A stretch of 43,212 nt of DNA from CAZAGT01 sp964484515. GTDB taxonomy: Bacteria; Desulfobacterota; DSM-4660; Desulfatiglandales; HGW-15. Where the stretch lies: contig CAZAGT010000003.1 of NCBI GenBank assembly GCA_964484515.1, positions 1 to 43,212 of the forward strand. The letters are read 5' to 3'. Positions 25,338 through 33,488 of this stretch are shown here, piece after piece. The notes under the pieces were generated by a model. It saw nothing but the letters and a program-made list of their open reading frames with translations, had not been told where the DNA came from and searched no databases. The position numbers and the translations under genes are program-made. How positions within the stretch are numbered: the first letter of the stretch is position 1; each line of letters starts with the position of its first letter.

Positions 25338-25820
25338 TTATCGGCCCCCTTCGCCTACCAAGAGTCTTTGCCCCACCCGAATGACCGTTGTTCTTTTGAT
25401 GTCGTTGAGGCGACACAACTCTTCGATTGTCATTCCGTAGCGTTGAGAGATCCCGGAAAGGGTGTCGCCGGCGCGCACCACGTGATAAAGCCCCTCCTCG
25501 GTCTTCTTTCCCTTCGATTGGACCTCCATTTTTGGGCGTTGCAGAAGACCTGCGGATTGTCCCTCAAGTCTAGTCAACCTCTCTTCCAGCTGCTCAAGCT
25601 TGACCCTTATCTGATTCAGCTCCTTGGAGGATCCCTTTTGCCCGCCCCCAAAGACCAAAACGATCAGCACGATCGCCGCCAACAGGACCGAATTGGCGAT
25701 TATCAAGGCCCTCCATCGCGGGTTGGGGCCGGACGGGTTAAGGGTCCGGCGCCCAAAGCCGCCGACATTCATCCTGGACTTCATGTCCGAGGCGATTTCA
25801 TTGAGAAGGTCTTCCATCAT
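25338..25820 (-). CDS. Membrane-anchored LysM-domain protein
   Basis: 160 residues. A basic N-terminal cytoplasmic tail of about 37 residues is followed by one transmembrane helix (about 38-58), a coiled coil (SKELNQIRVKLEQLEERLTR, about 65-87) and a C-terminal LysM domain (HVVRAGDTLSGISQRYGMTI...VGQRLLV, about 112-157), which binds peptidoglycan or chitin-like glycans. It probably links the inner membrane to the cell wall. It is the first gene of a pair with the cNMP-PilZ protein. Confidence 0.88.
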   Translation of the reverse strand: MMEDLLNEIASDMKSRMNVGGFGRRTLNPSGPNPRWRALIIANSVLLAAIVLIVLVFGGGQKGSSKELNQIRVKLEQLEERLTRLEGQSAGLLQRPKMEVQSKGKKTEEGLYHVVRAGDTLSGISQRYGMTIEELCRLNDIKRTTVIRVGQRLLVGEGGR

Positions 25821-26082
25821 TGATCTCGTTTTTCAGCCCTGAGAAAGCAGTCCTGATGCGTCGTCGAATATCTTCTGGTTCGAAAAGGCGAATCAAGCGA
25901 AGACGCTCCATGTCCGCTTTGTTTGGTCTGTTGTGCGTTGCGTAAGGGATCCCAGTCGAGTCTGGATCCCGCTGAGTCGGTTACGGGCCTCATGCCTATG
26001 TCGCCCCGAAGAAGAGAACAACCCGCAGACAAAGGTCACTTCAGAGCTTCCGACCGGCCCCTGATCCCCTGCCCCTGTTCCT

Positions 26083-27261
26083 TTATTCCCAATGCCGCTC
26101 CGCCTTGGCCCGATCGCCGATGATGGCCTGCACGATATCCAGATTGTTAGGCGGGCAGCCTTTGACATACCGATCGCCTCGTTTTTCCTTAGGTACACAT
26201 CGGCCTACGGTGACGAGGCCCTCCCTCGGAACGGCCTCCGGGATCTCAGGATCACCGGTTACCACGGTAATGCCGGGCAGGTACATCAACTGGTCACCCT
26301 CCTTCATATCGAATAGGGAACTCATGATACCGAGCCGACAGCCGGTGCAGGTTGAATCTCCGTAAAGAAGGTCGAAACCCTCGATCTTGAGGCGTTCATC
26401 CTCAAGGACCCTCATGAATCGGCGTTGGACGGATTCTACCGGCTCGCCCAGGACCTTTATCATGCTCCTCTCGGCGATGCCCAAACCGCGTTCGGCAGCC
26501 TCCCAAGTGATAGGGACTTCATAGGGCTCAAATCCACCAAGCCAACCGCAGACCGTATCAACGGCGACGGCGTCCGCGCCGGCTACAATCAGGTCCATTT
26601 CCACGACTTTACCGAAGATAGGCCCTAAGCCCTCCTGGCAGTAAATGGCATCCACAATGGACAGCGAAGGCCGCAGCGCATCGTAGAGGTCGACGCAGGC
26701 CTCGAAGACCCCCCGCTGGTGAAACTCCCGCTTGTATTTGTCGGTCAGCAAACCCTTTAATTTCTTGATGGCCAGGGTGAGCTCCATCTGATCGTGTGTC
26801 TTGAACTTTGCGACGGGGATGATGGCATCTGCTTCCTTGACGGGCCTGTATGTTTGGATCTCTTGAAAGATCTTTCCGCGTTTGACGGGAATGCTGGTCA
26901 CCTCGGTCTGCTTCAAGTCGAGCACGTCGTAGCCCCTCTCACGCAGGTCCTGATACCCGGATTCCGCGATCACTTTCTCCGAATCGACGCCGATCGCCGA
27001 GGACTCCGCGATGACCGGCTTTGCGCCGCCCTCCTTCACGATATCGGCGACGGCCCGCGAAACCTCCGGCAAGGTAATACAAGCCTGTTCCCGCTTTGTG
27101 ACCGCGGTCACCCAGCTGGGATTGATCAGAACCGTCTGACCCGGTTTGACAAACTGGCCGATACCCCCCAACAAATCGACTGATTTTTCCACAGCATCAT
27201 GAATCTCATCGTAATTAGGCGACTTGGCTGTTCGCGCAATCGAAACCGTGCTTTGGCTCAT
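26083..27261 (-). CDS. DUF362-domain protein (putative Fe-S or cofactor protein)
   Basis: 392 residues from the ATG at 27261 (GGAGG 10 bases upstream; longer in-frame starts have no ribosome site). The DUF362 pattern is visible: VLINPSWV, then AVADIVKEGGAKPVIAESS, AKFKTHDQMELTLAIKKLKGLL, and VAGADAVAVDTVCGWLGGF. Four Cys are placed in CTGC (305, 308) and at 355 and 369 (CPP), an arrangement that could bind an iron-sulfur cluster. Relatives with an added ferredoxin domain are common; here only the core is present. The function of DUF362 is unproven. The gene follows the VWA gene by 83 bases on the same strand and may be part of that operon. Confidence 0.85.
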   Translation of the reverse strand: MSQSTVSIARTAKSPNYDEIHDAVEKSVDLLGGIGQFVKPGQTVLINPSWVTAVTKREQACITLPEVSRAVADIVKEGGAKPVIAESSAIGVDSEKVIAESGYQDLRERGYDVLDLKQTEVTSIPVKRGKIFQEIQTYRPVKEADAIIPVAKFKTHDQMELTLAIKKLKGLLTDKYKREFHQRGVFEACVDLYDALRPSLSIVDAIYCQEGLGPIFGKVVEMDLIVAGADAVAVDTVCGWLGGFEPYEVPITWEAAERGLGIAERSMIKVLGEPVESVQRRFMRVLEDERLKIEGFDLLYGDSTCTGCRLGIMSSLFDMKEGDQLMYLPGITVVTGDPEIPEAVPREGLVTVGRCVPKEKRGDRYVKGCPPNNLDIVQAIIGDRAKAERHWE

Positions 27262-27344
27262 GAAATCCGATCCTCCCATACGATCATGTGTTGGTATCGA
27301 TACCCTACCATCGATCACCGCGCAGGCTCAAAGGAAAACCCGTG

Positions 27345-28925
27345 TTATCTCTCCCAGAGCTTTGGCAAAGAGAGGCGCGTCGTGATGTACTCCCGGAGCT
27401 TTCCGAGCACAATCCGCGGGATATCCGTCTTCTTCTCCACCGGGTAGATCGTCACGTGCTTACGAGCGGCCGCCGCCTCGCGAAAGGCGCGAACTTCTTT
27501 ATTGTCACCCACATGCACCGTCGTAACGCGATTCTTACACCCGTTGAAATACTCGATCAAGGTATGGAGATTGGTGATCTGCATATCGGTGATCAGAAAA
27601 ATGTCCGGCACCTGATCCGTCTGAAGGTCCTCAATGCTCTCTACCAGAAGCTGGGTTCCTCCGCCGTAGTAATGGCAGATTGTGGCATAGATGTCTTTTC
27701 GAACGTCGGTATAGGGGAGGACCCTGAGACCGCCGGCAAAGGCGTCGCTGAAATTGTAGACCGCAACCCGCGCCCCGTTGCGGAGATAGGCTTCGCAAGC
27801 ACAGGCTGCTCCAAGCACCGCGTAGGAAAGGTGTTTGCGGGGGTCGGTCATGCTTCCCGAGGAATCGATAATCACGATGCAATCCGGGGTCCCTTCGTCT
27901 TCGCCCAAGATCTCTCCCTCGCGCCGCTCCCAGACCTGGGTGATCCCGGGCATGATCTTGCCAAAGCTCGTCCACGGATCGATGTCCTGATATGGTCTTC
28001 CCACCTCCCAGGGGACATGACGATCAGGATAGAGGAAACCGCTCTTTTCGACCGGTCTCTTGCGGATAGGAAGGGCATAGTTCTGCGCCAGTTTCATGTA
28101 GTAAAGGAGGTCAGCATCGACCGAGCGTCCGGGGCCAAGGCCCATGGCGTTTTCTCCAAGCTCAGGGACCTCAAGGAATTCCTCCTTTAGATCCTGAAAG
28201 ATCTCTCTGAACTCCGACGGCCCGTCCACCTCAGCAGCTAAGGCCTTGACTCCCTCTGAGATTTCCTGCGCAGAATACCCTTGGGCGGCATGTTTCCCCA
28301 TTGGGTTGGGCTTGCTTGTCTCCCCTGTGCCTTCCGCCTTTGTCAGAAGGGGTTCAATCACCTGAACGAAACGCTTAATCGTGTCGTTCCAGCGACTGCG
28401 ATCAAGATAGGGGAGCCGCGCGAGTTTCCGGGATTTTTTTTTATTTTTACGTGGTACACCGAGATCTACACCCCAGATCCGCTGGTAAAGGCCATGGATC
28501 GCACCTTCCAGGACATCTCGATCCAGATGCCGATAGACATTGGGGAGTGGGGAATCATTCCTGCTGATGCAGTGGGTATCAGCCACGACATCCATGAAGG
28601 TATCCGTGGCCTTCAGGGCCAGCCCCTTGTCCTTAAGGATTTTCTTGGCCTCGCCGTAGAGCCTTAGTTGGGTCGCAAAATCCCAGGGACAATAGAGGTA
28701 GTGGGAAACGGCGTGGTCTAGGAGGCCTTCTACCACCTCCTGCGCCTCGAGTAAGGGGGCCATCCTTTCGACAAACGATCTGGAAATCGATATCTGCTTC
28801 CCTTTGATATCGAGCCCAACCCGATCCTCCCCTCCCGTACATGTGGGAGCGGGCAGTTCAGGAAATAGATGCTTTTTTCTGATACGCGGCCAGATCTCTC
28901 TTATGATTTCATTGAGGTCCCGCAT
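27345..28925 (-). CDS. VWA-domain protein with degenerate metallopeptidase-like N-terminus
   Basis: 526 residues from the ATG at 28925; the longer frame would overlap the upstream gene. The C-terminal part (about 345-520) is a von Willebrand A domain with the MIDAS motif DSSGS (354-358) and a later LITDMQI strand. The N-terminal part contains HAVSH (71-75) followed by YLYCPWDF and DTHC (116-119), like the HExxH site of the DUF2201/VWA group but with the catalytic Glu replaced. A basic stretch (KNKKKSRK) lies at about 160-167. It follows a MoxR-type ATPase and a GXGXG protein. AAA+/VWA pairs usually insert metals or remodel enzyme complexes; that role is inferred here. Confidence 0.88.
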   Translation of the reverse strand: MRDLNEIIREIWPRIRKKHLFPELPAPTCTGGEDRVGLDIKGKQISISRSFVERMAPLLEAQEVVEGLLDHAVSHYLYCPWDFATQLRLYGEAKKILKDKGLALKATDTFMDVVADTHCISRNDSPLPNVYRHLDRDVLEGAIHGLYQRIWGVDLGVPRKNKKKSRKLARLPYLDRSRWNDTIKRFVQVIEPLLTKAEGTGETSKPNPMGKHAAQGYSAQEISEGVKALAAEVDGPSEFREIFQDLKEEFLEVPELGENAMGLGPGRSVDADLLYYMKLAQNYALPIRKRPVEKSGFLYPDRHVPWEVGRPYQDIDPWTSFGKIMPGITQVWERREGEILGEDEGTPDCIVIIDSSGSMTDPRKHLSYAVLGAACACEAYLRNGARVAVYNFSDAFAGGLRVLPYTDVRKDIYATICHYYGGGTQLLVESIEDLQTDQVPDIFLITDMQITNLHTLIEYFNGCKNRVTTVHVGDNKEVRAFREAAAARKHVTIYPVEKKTDIPRIVLGKLREYITTRLSLPKLWER

Positions 28926-28968
28926 CGGTTCATTCCCGTCGAAAAAAGAATCGTCCCTCGATCCTTCC

Positions 28969-29664
28969 TTATTTGAGACTATCCGGTCTGCGTGGATAGA
29001 TCTGTTGCCCGCGCTCATAAATCCGGCCGCCAAACGGGGTTTCGCCCATGCTCCGGATCCGCTCATCGACGTGAATCTCACCACCGCGCATCCATTCACC
29101 CGTCTTCTGTCCGGTATACTCAGTTACCACGATCTCGCCCTTTGTCATCCCGGCTCCACACCAGTTGCCGACCGCTCCTTCCACGACCAGCCGCCCGCCC
29201 GCCAGGCCGGCGCCGATGAAGTCGCCGGCATCGCCCTTTAGGAGGAGGGTCTTGCCCGGCGGTAATCTGTAACCCAAAAAATGAAAGGTGCGTTTGAAGT
29301 TGCATAGCTTCAGTTCGATCTTTTCCTCCTGTGACTGATTGATGAGCGCCGAGGCGTAAATCCCCGCGGGCCCGGTTATCATGTAGGGGATGTCGTTGGA
29401 GCGGTCCAGCTCCGCGCAGAACTCCTCGATGTCGTCTTGATCATAGGAGATATCCTGGATCGCCTCGAGGGCCGACTCGTAGGTCTTGACAACCCGGCTG
29501 CGGTTGACAAGCCAGACCAGATCCTTGGCCTCTTCTTCTACCACCCGCAGGTAGCTCTCAAGGATGTGCCCTAAGGTTTCCTCCTTGAGGCGGACGATGC
29601 GTTCCAGGGGAATCTCCTTCTTGTGGGTGGGGACTGAACGAAAATCCACGAACGGGTTCTTCAT
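28969..29664 (-). CDS. GXGXG beta-helix protein (glutamate synthase C-terminal/FwdC-like)
   Basis: 231 residues. The ATG at 29664 overlaps the stop of the ATPase gene in ATGA, so the two are coupled. The N-terminal half (about 1-110) is mostly helical and not recognised. The C-terminal half is a right-handed beta-helix of the GXGXG type: LKGDAGDFIGAGLAGGRLVV, then EGAVGNWCGAGMTKGEIVV and GEWMRGGEIHV. This fold is the last domain of glutamate synthase large subunit and of formylmethanofuran dehydrogenase subunit C, where it is structural. Here it stands free, next to an AAA+ ATPase and a VWA protein, so it may be the client or a scaffold for cofactor insertion. Confidence 0.85.
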   Translation of the reverse strand: MKNPFVDFRSVPTHKKEIPLERIVRLKEETLGHILESYLRVVEEEAKDLVWLVNRSRVVKTYESALEAIQDISYDQDDIEEFCAELDRSNDIPYMITGPAGIYASALINQSQEEKIELKLCNFKRTFHFLGYRLPPGKTLLLKGDAGDFIGAGLAGGRLVVEGAVGNWCGAGMTKGEIVVTEYTGQKTGEWMRGGEIHVDERIRSMGETPFGGRIYERGQQIYPRRPDSLK

Positions 29665-31010
29665 ACCTCGGACATCTCCTCCGCTAGATCCCGGCGAATC
29701 TCCCAATAGATGGGATGGTCCCCCTGAATCGGCTCTAGTTGTTCGCCTTCGATGATGCGGTACGCCGTGGCCAAGGCATTCTTGACTTGCGGTCCCTGCT
29801 CCATATAGCGCCTATGCATCTGCTTGACGGCCTCTTTGGCCATATAGATCTCGAGGGGATCACTGCGAGCCGACTTCTCGCACCGCGCCGACGATTCCTC
29901 CTTCCATTGGATCCTGTGGGCCAGGGTGAAGGGCAGCACGGTCTTGAGGTGCTCCAGATCGACCGCTTCATCACCCAGTAACCAGGCAAGGGCCTGCGAG
30001 AACCGGCGGGCGCTGGAGGGAAAGCGGTTGGAGACGCAGTTACGGACCTCGTTACAGAGATATCCTGTGAAGTGGCAACCTTCATCACACCCCTCGTGGG
30101 ACCGTTTTTGACCGAAGCGGTGGCAGAAAGAGAGCTCAGAGAGGACGAGGCGAAGGAATGCATTGAAATCCAAATCGAAAGGAATCCGTCCCTTCTCCGC
30201 ACGAATTGCGTTCCGGTCTTCCTGAGAGAGGCTTTGAACGCCCGGACTCTCCGTGAGGGCGTCGCCGAACCGACTGCAAATGGCCTCGATCTGCACCATC
30301 CGTTCCCCATAGGGAAGTCGTTCGCCAAGGACGCGGTGAAACTCCCCCTCCAATCGCTCATGCCTAAGCAGTCGTCCGTTGGGACCGTTCAAGCCGATGT
30401 GCGAGGCCAGGTTGGCGCCTGGATGTTTGGACTCGACCATGACGTCGAACCGATCGATGAGTGGGGCGATGATCGTGTTGGTCCCCCGATCTTCGTAGTT
30501 GGCCGTGGCAAATAAGCAGTACTCACGGTTCACGATCGCCTCATTCAGATACTCCCAATTTCCGCGATCCACTCCATCCAAGATCATGCTTTGTTTCGTC
30601 TCGGGAAGCCGATTGATCTCATCGACAACCTTGATCGGCAGCAGTGTAAAGTATGACCATACGACGACCTCTTCGCCCTGGTTGAGTTTTCCCAAATCCG
30701 GCCTACCGATGATCTTCTCTTCGGTCTGTTCTGGATGACCGGAGACCTCGCCGGCCCAGATGATCCCCAGAGGAAAGCGGTATAAGAGGGAACCGACGTA
30801 TTCCGCTGAGGTCGTCTTACCAAGACCCGGTTCACCGATAATGAGCTCTTTCCCCTGACAGAGACCGGTGAGAAGGCTCATCAGCAAGGCGGAGTTGAAG
30901 CGACTCCCCTTGATCTCCATATCAGGGCGGGTCAGATACAAATTCTCCTGGATATAGTCGTGTATCTGAAGCACTTTTCCCCGCAGCGTTCCGTTCTCTG
31001 CCGTCCGCAT
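29661..31010 (-). CDS. MoxR-type AAA+ ATPase with a cysteine-rich insert
   Basis: 449 residues from the ATG at 31010 (GGGAGG upstream). Walker A GEPGLGKTT (59-67), Walker B VVDEIN (Asp130-Glu131), the sensor-1 region CLFATANYEDRG and the IAPLIDRFDV segment define a MoxR-like ATPase. The lid region carries five Cys, at 296, 308, 312, 319 and 325 (CDEGC, then CNEVRNC), plus His residues, which could bind Zn or an iron-sulfur cluster. MoxR ATPases work with VWA proteins in cofactor insertion and complex activation (NorQ/NorD and CbbQ/CbbO are examples). A VWA partner is encoded two genes downstream, with the GXGXG protein between. Confidence 0.9.
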   Translation of the reverse strand: MRTAENGTLRGKVLQIHDYIQENLYLTRPDMEIKGSRFNSALLMSLLTGLCQGKELIIGEPGLGKTTSAEYVGSLLYRFPLGIIWAGEVSGHPEQTEEKIIGRPDLGKLNQGEEVVVWSYFTLLPIKVVDEINRLPETKQSMILDGVDRGNWEYLNEAIVNREYCLFATANYEDRGTNTIIAPLIDRFDVMVESKHPGANLASHIGLNGPNGRLLRHERLEGEFHRVLGERLPYGERMVQIEAICSRFGDALTESPGVQSLSQEDRNAIRAEKGRIPFDLDFNAFLRLVLSELSFCHRFGQKRSHEGCDEGCHFTGYLCNEVRNCVSNRFPSSARRFSQALAWLLGDEAVDLEHLKTVLPFTLAHRIQWKEESSARCEKSARSDPLEIYMAKEAVKQMHRRYMEQGPQVKNALATAYRIIEGEQLEPIQGDHPIYWEIRRDLAEEMSEV

Positions 31011-31344
31011 CTTTCCTCCCCGACTCGTAGTCTGAGCCCTGTCGACCCCATCTGAGATGAAACCGTAAATAAAGCCTCGAGCCCTGTCAAATGAAAAGCC
31101 TCGAGCCTGGGAACTCGCTTTCCCGCGCGCGAAACCAACTTGACGCGCTGGCTGATCCTGTGCGAAAGTTGATGAGTGAGCAAACGGGGGTTCCCTGCGT
31201 TGGCAGATGCCGGCAGGTGGATTGAAACCCGAACTCGATGACCGTGTGCCGCAAGCGCGGAGTGGGCTGAATATCTCTCTGATGATGGCTCTAGCGCCTG
31301 CGGATAGCGTTCGAAAGCCCGAAGCAAACAAGGGAGGTCCGGCC
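31011..31344. other. 334-base divergent intergenic region
   Basis: Upstream DNA for the MoxR operon (minus strand) and the PEBP gene (plus strand). A 12-base direct repeat AAGCCTCGAGCC occurs at 31073-31084 and 31099-31110. No clear promoter boxes are visible. Confidence 0.45.
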
Positions 31345-31815
31345 ATGAGCATCCAAATGACGTCCGCGGCTTTTAGGCACAACGAGGAGATCCCGAGGCA
31401 GTATACCTGTGACGGCAAGGATGTTTCGCCGCCACTGGAGTGGTCCGGCCTCCCGGCTGACACCAAAAGTCTTGCGCTCATCGTGGATGATCCGGACGCA
31501 CCTGATCCCGCCGCCCCCCGAATGACGTGGGTTCATTGGGTGCTCTATAACATCCCGCCTGCTGCTACGGGGCTGCCCCAGGGTGTCGGCTCGCGGGATC
31601 TCCCGGAGGGGACCAAGGAAGGCCTGAACGACTGGAAGCGCACCGGCTACGGCGGACCTTGCCCGCCCATTGGTCGTCACCGTTACTTCCATAAGCTCTA
31701 CGCGCTCGACACGGTCCTTCCGGATATGGGCACACCCACCAAGGCCAAGCTTGAGATGGCCATGGAGGGACACATCCTTGAAGAGGCGGAGCTGGTGGGC
31801 ACCTACCAGCGCTGA
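31345..31815 (+). CDS. PEBP family (YbhB/YbcL-like) protein
   Basis: 156 residues. The ATG at 31345 follows GGGAGGT at 6 bases. The two anion-pocket motifs of phosphatidylethanolamine-binding proteins are present: DDPDAPDPAAPRMTWVHWVL and GGPCPPIGRHRYFHKLYALD. It has no signal peptide, so a cytoplasmic location is likely. Bacterial members are widespread and their function is not firmly known. It is followed by the attenuator and the DAHP synthase gene, with no evidence of a functional link; the gene probably ends before a separate promoter at 31905. Confidence 0.92.
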   Translation: MSIQMTSAAFRHNEEIPRQYTCDGKDVSPPLEWSGLPADTKSLALIVDDPDAPDPAAPRMTWVHWVLYNIPPAATGLPQGVGSRDLPEGTKEGLNDWKRTGYGGPCPPIGRHRYFHKLYALDTVLPDMGTPTKAKLEMAMEGHILEEAELVGTYQR

Positions 31816-31904
31816 GGCTGATTTTCCGAGGCTCTCGTCAACGTCGTGCGTGGGATGGCTGAAACACCGTCGCCTTGAAGCTGCGCGCTTTAAGAAATAG
31901 AAGC

Positions 31905-31933
31905 TTGACAAGACGAGACCAATTGTTTAATAG
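31905..31933 (+). promoter_or_regulatory. Sigma-70-like promoter for the DAHP synthase leader
   Basis: A perfect TTGACA box at 31905-31910 is followed 15 bases later by TTTAAT (31926-31931), or 17 bases later by TAATAG. Either places the start of transcription about 30 bases before the leader peptide gene. The box is strong; the -10 choice is uncertain. Confidence 0.55.
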
Positions 31934-31969
31934 TTCTTGTGCTTAGATTTTTTCCGAAAGGATCTCGAA

Positions 31970-32053
31970 ATGAAATACCCCATGGACGGCAGATTCGGTT
32001 ATTGGTTTGGCTATTATTTTAGCTATTTTCGGGGTCTGCCTGGGGCGCACTGA
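31970..32053 (+). CDS. Aromatic leader peptide (27 residues) of the DAHP synthase attenuator
   Basis: The ATG at 31970 is preceded by AAAGGAT. The product is MKYPMDGRFGYWFGYYFSYF plus RGLPGAH: ten of 27 codons are aromatic (five Tyr, four Phe, one Trp), clustered between codons 9 and 20. A stretch this rich in all three aromatic amino acids, placed before a terminator and the first gene of the aromatic pathway, is the hallmark of a ribosome-stalling attenuator. When charged aromatic tRNAs are scarce, the ribosome stalls at codons 9-20, leaving bases from 32033 free to pair. When they are plentiful it reaches the stop at 32051-32053, covering those bases. Confidence 0.85.
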   Translation: MKYPMDGRFGYWFGYYFSYFRGLPGAH

Positions 32054-32089
32054 ACCGTAGACACGAACCAACAAAAGCCGCAGGCAGCC
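32033..32089 (+). promoter_or_regulatory. Antiterminator helix of the aromatic attenuator
   Basis: Bases 32033-32046 (GGTCTGCCTGGGGC) pair with 32077-32089 (GCCGCAGGCAGCC) over 12 base pairs with one bulged T and one G-G mismatch. The second arm is the same segment that forms the 5' arm of terminator 1, so the two folds exclude each other. The first arm overlaps the end of the leader peptide frame, which lets ribosome position decide the fold. Confidence 0.8.
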
Positions 32090-32107
32090 TGAGCCCGCGG
32101 CTTTTTT
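32073..32107 (+). terminator. Attenuator terminator 1
   Basis: GCCGC (32077-32081) pairs with GCGGC (32097-32101), extended by A-T pairs outward (32073-32076 with 32102-32105) and, past an A-C mismatch, by GGC with GCC around a loop of seven. A run of six T follows (32102-32107). This is a standard intrinsic terminator, formed when the antiterminator is not. Confidence 0.85.
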
Positions 32108-32120
32108 GTTTGCAGTCTTT

Positions 32121-32155
32121 GGCCGTGGGACACCGAAATCTCACGGCCTTTTTTT
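32121..32155 (+). terminator. Attenuator terminator 2 in tandem
   Basis: GGCCGTGGGA (32121-32130) pairs with TCTCACGGCC (32139-32148) as a 10-bp stem with one G-T pair, followed by seven T. It lies between terminator 1 and the ribosome site of the DAHP synthase gene. Its 5' arm can alternatively pair with the 3' arm of terminator 1. Confidence 0.8.
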
Positions 32156-32175
32156 GACTCATAGGAGGCGTCATC

Positions 32176-33291
32176 ATGAAACGCACATCCGATCTAAATG
32201 TGGAGGGATTCATGCCGTTGATCCCTCCGAAGGCGCTTAAAAAAGAAATCCCCATGACTCCGGGGGCCAGTGATACCGTCGTCGCGGGGCGTGGGGGGGT
32301 TGAAATGATCCTGAGCAAGGCAGACAAACGGCTCTTGGTGATCGTAGGCCCCTGCTCCATTCACGACCCGAATGTCGCCCTCGAGTACGCTGAGAAGCTA
32401 AATGCATTGAGGAAAAGGGTTGTGGATACGCAGTTCGTGGTGATGCGGGTCTATTTTGAAAAGCCCCGGACCTCGTTGGGCTGGAAAGGCTTAATCAACG
32501 ATCCGTGCCTTGACGGCACCTGCGATATCAGCTCCGGGCTCCGAAATGCGCGCACCTTGTTGCGCCAGATTACAGAACTGGGGCTCCCCACCGCCACGGA
32601 AATGCTCGACCCGATCACACCCCAATATATCGCCGACTTCGTCAGTTGGGCGGCCATCGGGGCACGGACGACCGAATCGCAGACGCACCGTGAAATGGCC
32701 AGCGGCCTTTCCATGCCTGTGGGCTTTAAGAACTGCACGGACGGTGGACTTACTACGGCCGTCAATGCAATGCTCGCGGCCCGATCACCTCAGAGTTTCC
32801 TGGGCATCGACCAAGAAGGGACAACGTGCGTCGTCAAGACCAGCGGAAATCGTTATACTCATCTGGTGTTGCGGGGCGGAAAACGGCCCAATTATGATTC
32901 CGTCAGCATTGAGGAAGCCCGATTCTTGTTACGGGACAAGGGCCTGCCGGAGTCCATCCTGGTCGACTGCTCGCATGCCAATTCGAGATTTAGGCATCAA
33001 AACCAGCCGGTCGTCTGGAGAGACGTCATTCACCAGCGTGTGAACGGAAATGACGCCGTGATCGGCATGATGCTCGAAAGCAACCTGCTTGAAGGCAAAC
33101 AACCCAGCAACGGAGAGATGACGGACCTTCAATACGGGGTCTCGATAACGGACGCGTGCATCTCATGGGAGACCACCGAGAACCTCTTGCTTTCGGCCCA
33201 TGAGATCCTGCTCCGCGCCTCAGCATCAGATCAAATCGAGAATGCGAATTATGGAAGCGCTACGGGACATCAGACGTTCCGGTTGAGTTAA
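32176..33291 (+). CDS. aroF: 3-deoxy-7-phosphoheptulonate (DAHP) synthase, class I, AroF/G/H type
   Basis: 371 residues. Condenses phosphoenolpyruvate and erythrose 4-phosphate, the first step of the shikimate pathway. Family motifs are plain: VGPCSIHDP near the start, YFEKPRTSLGWKGLINDP, AIGARTTESQTHREMASGL with the GARTTESQ phosphate-binding loop, SMPVGFKN, and DCSHANS. The length fits the AroF/AroG/AroH group of about 350 residues. The N-terminal extension of that group, used for feedback inhibition, is present. GGAGG lies 7 bases before the ATG. It is preceded by an aromatic leader-peptide attenuator, so it is expected to rise when aromatic tRNA charging falls. Which aromatic acid inhibits it cannot be told. 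Confidence 0.95.
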   Translation: MKRTSDLNVEGFMPLIPPKALKKEIPMTPGASDTVVAGRGGVEMILSKADKRLLVIVGPCSIHDPNVALEYAEKLNALRKRVVDTQFVVMRVYFEKPRTSLGWKGLINDPCLDGTCDISSGLRNARTLLRQITELGLPTATEMLDPITPQYIADFVSWAAIGARTTESQTHREMASGLSMPVGFKNCTDGGLTTAVNAMLAARSPQSFLGIDQEGTTCVVKTSGNRYTHLVLRGGKRPNYDSVSIEEARFLLRDKGLPESILVDCSHANSRFRHQNQPVVWRDVIHQRVNGNDAVIGMMLESNLLEGKQPSNGEMTDLQYGVSITDACISWETTENLLLSAHEILLRASASDQIENANYGSATGHQTFRLS

Positions 33292-33488
33292 GCAAAACCG
33301 GATGGCAAACCGAGAGATCACGACATTGGGGTTGGCCCGTTCTTCATCGGAACCGTTTACTTGCGGCAAGGTGATCTGCATGATAGCATATTCGAGTGGC
33401 CAAAAGATTCAGCCGGCTGCTTGTTGCCGGAATAGTCTGTGGAGCTTGACCCGATTTGAGTGCAACAACGTTGGAATTGCCATAGGGT
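33292..33488. other. 197-base downstream region of the DAHP synthase gene
   Basis: No terminator hairpin with a T tract was seen directly after the stop. It leads into a stretch of decayed DNA holding the HEPN/MNT relics. Confidence 0.4.

Noticed and set aside
27288..28190. A 300-residue plus-strand frame
   Set aside because: It lies antisense to the VWA gene and lacks a ribosome site and any family resemblance.
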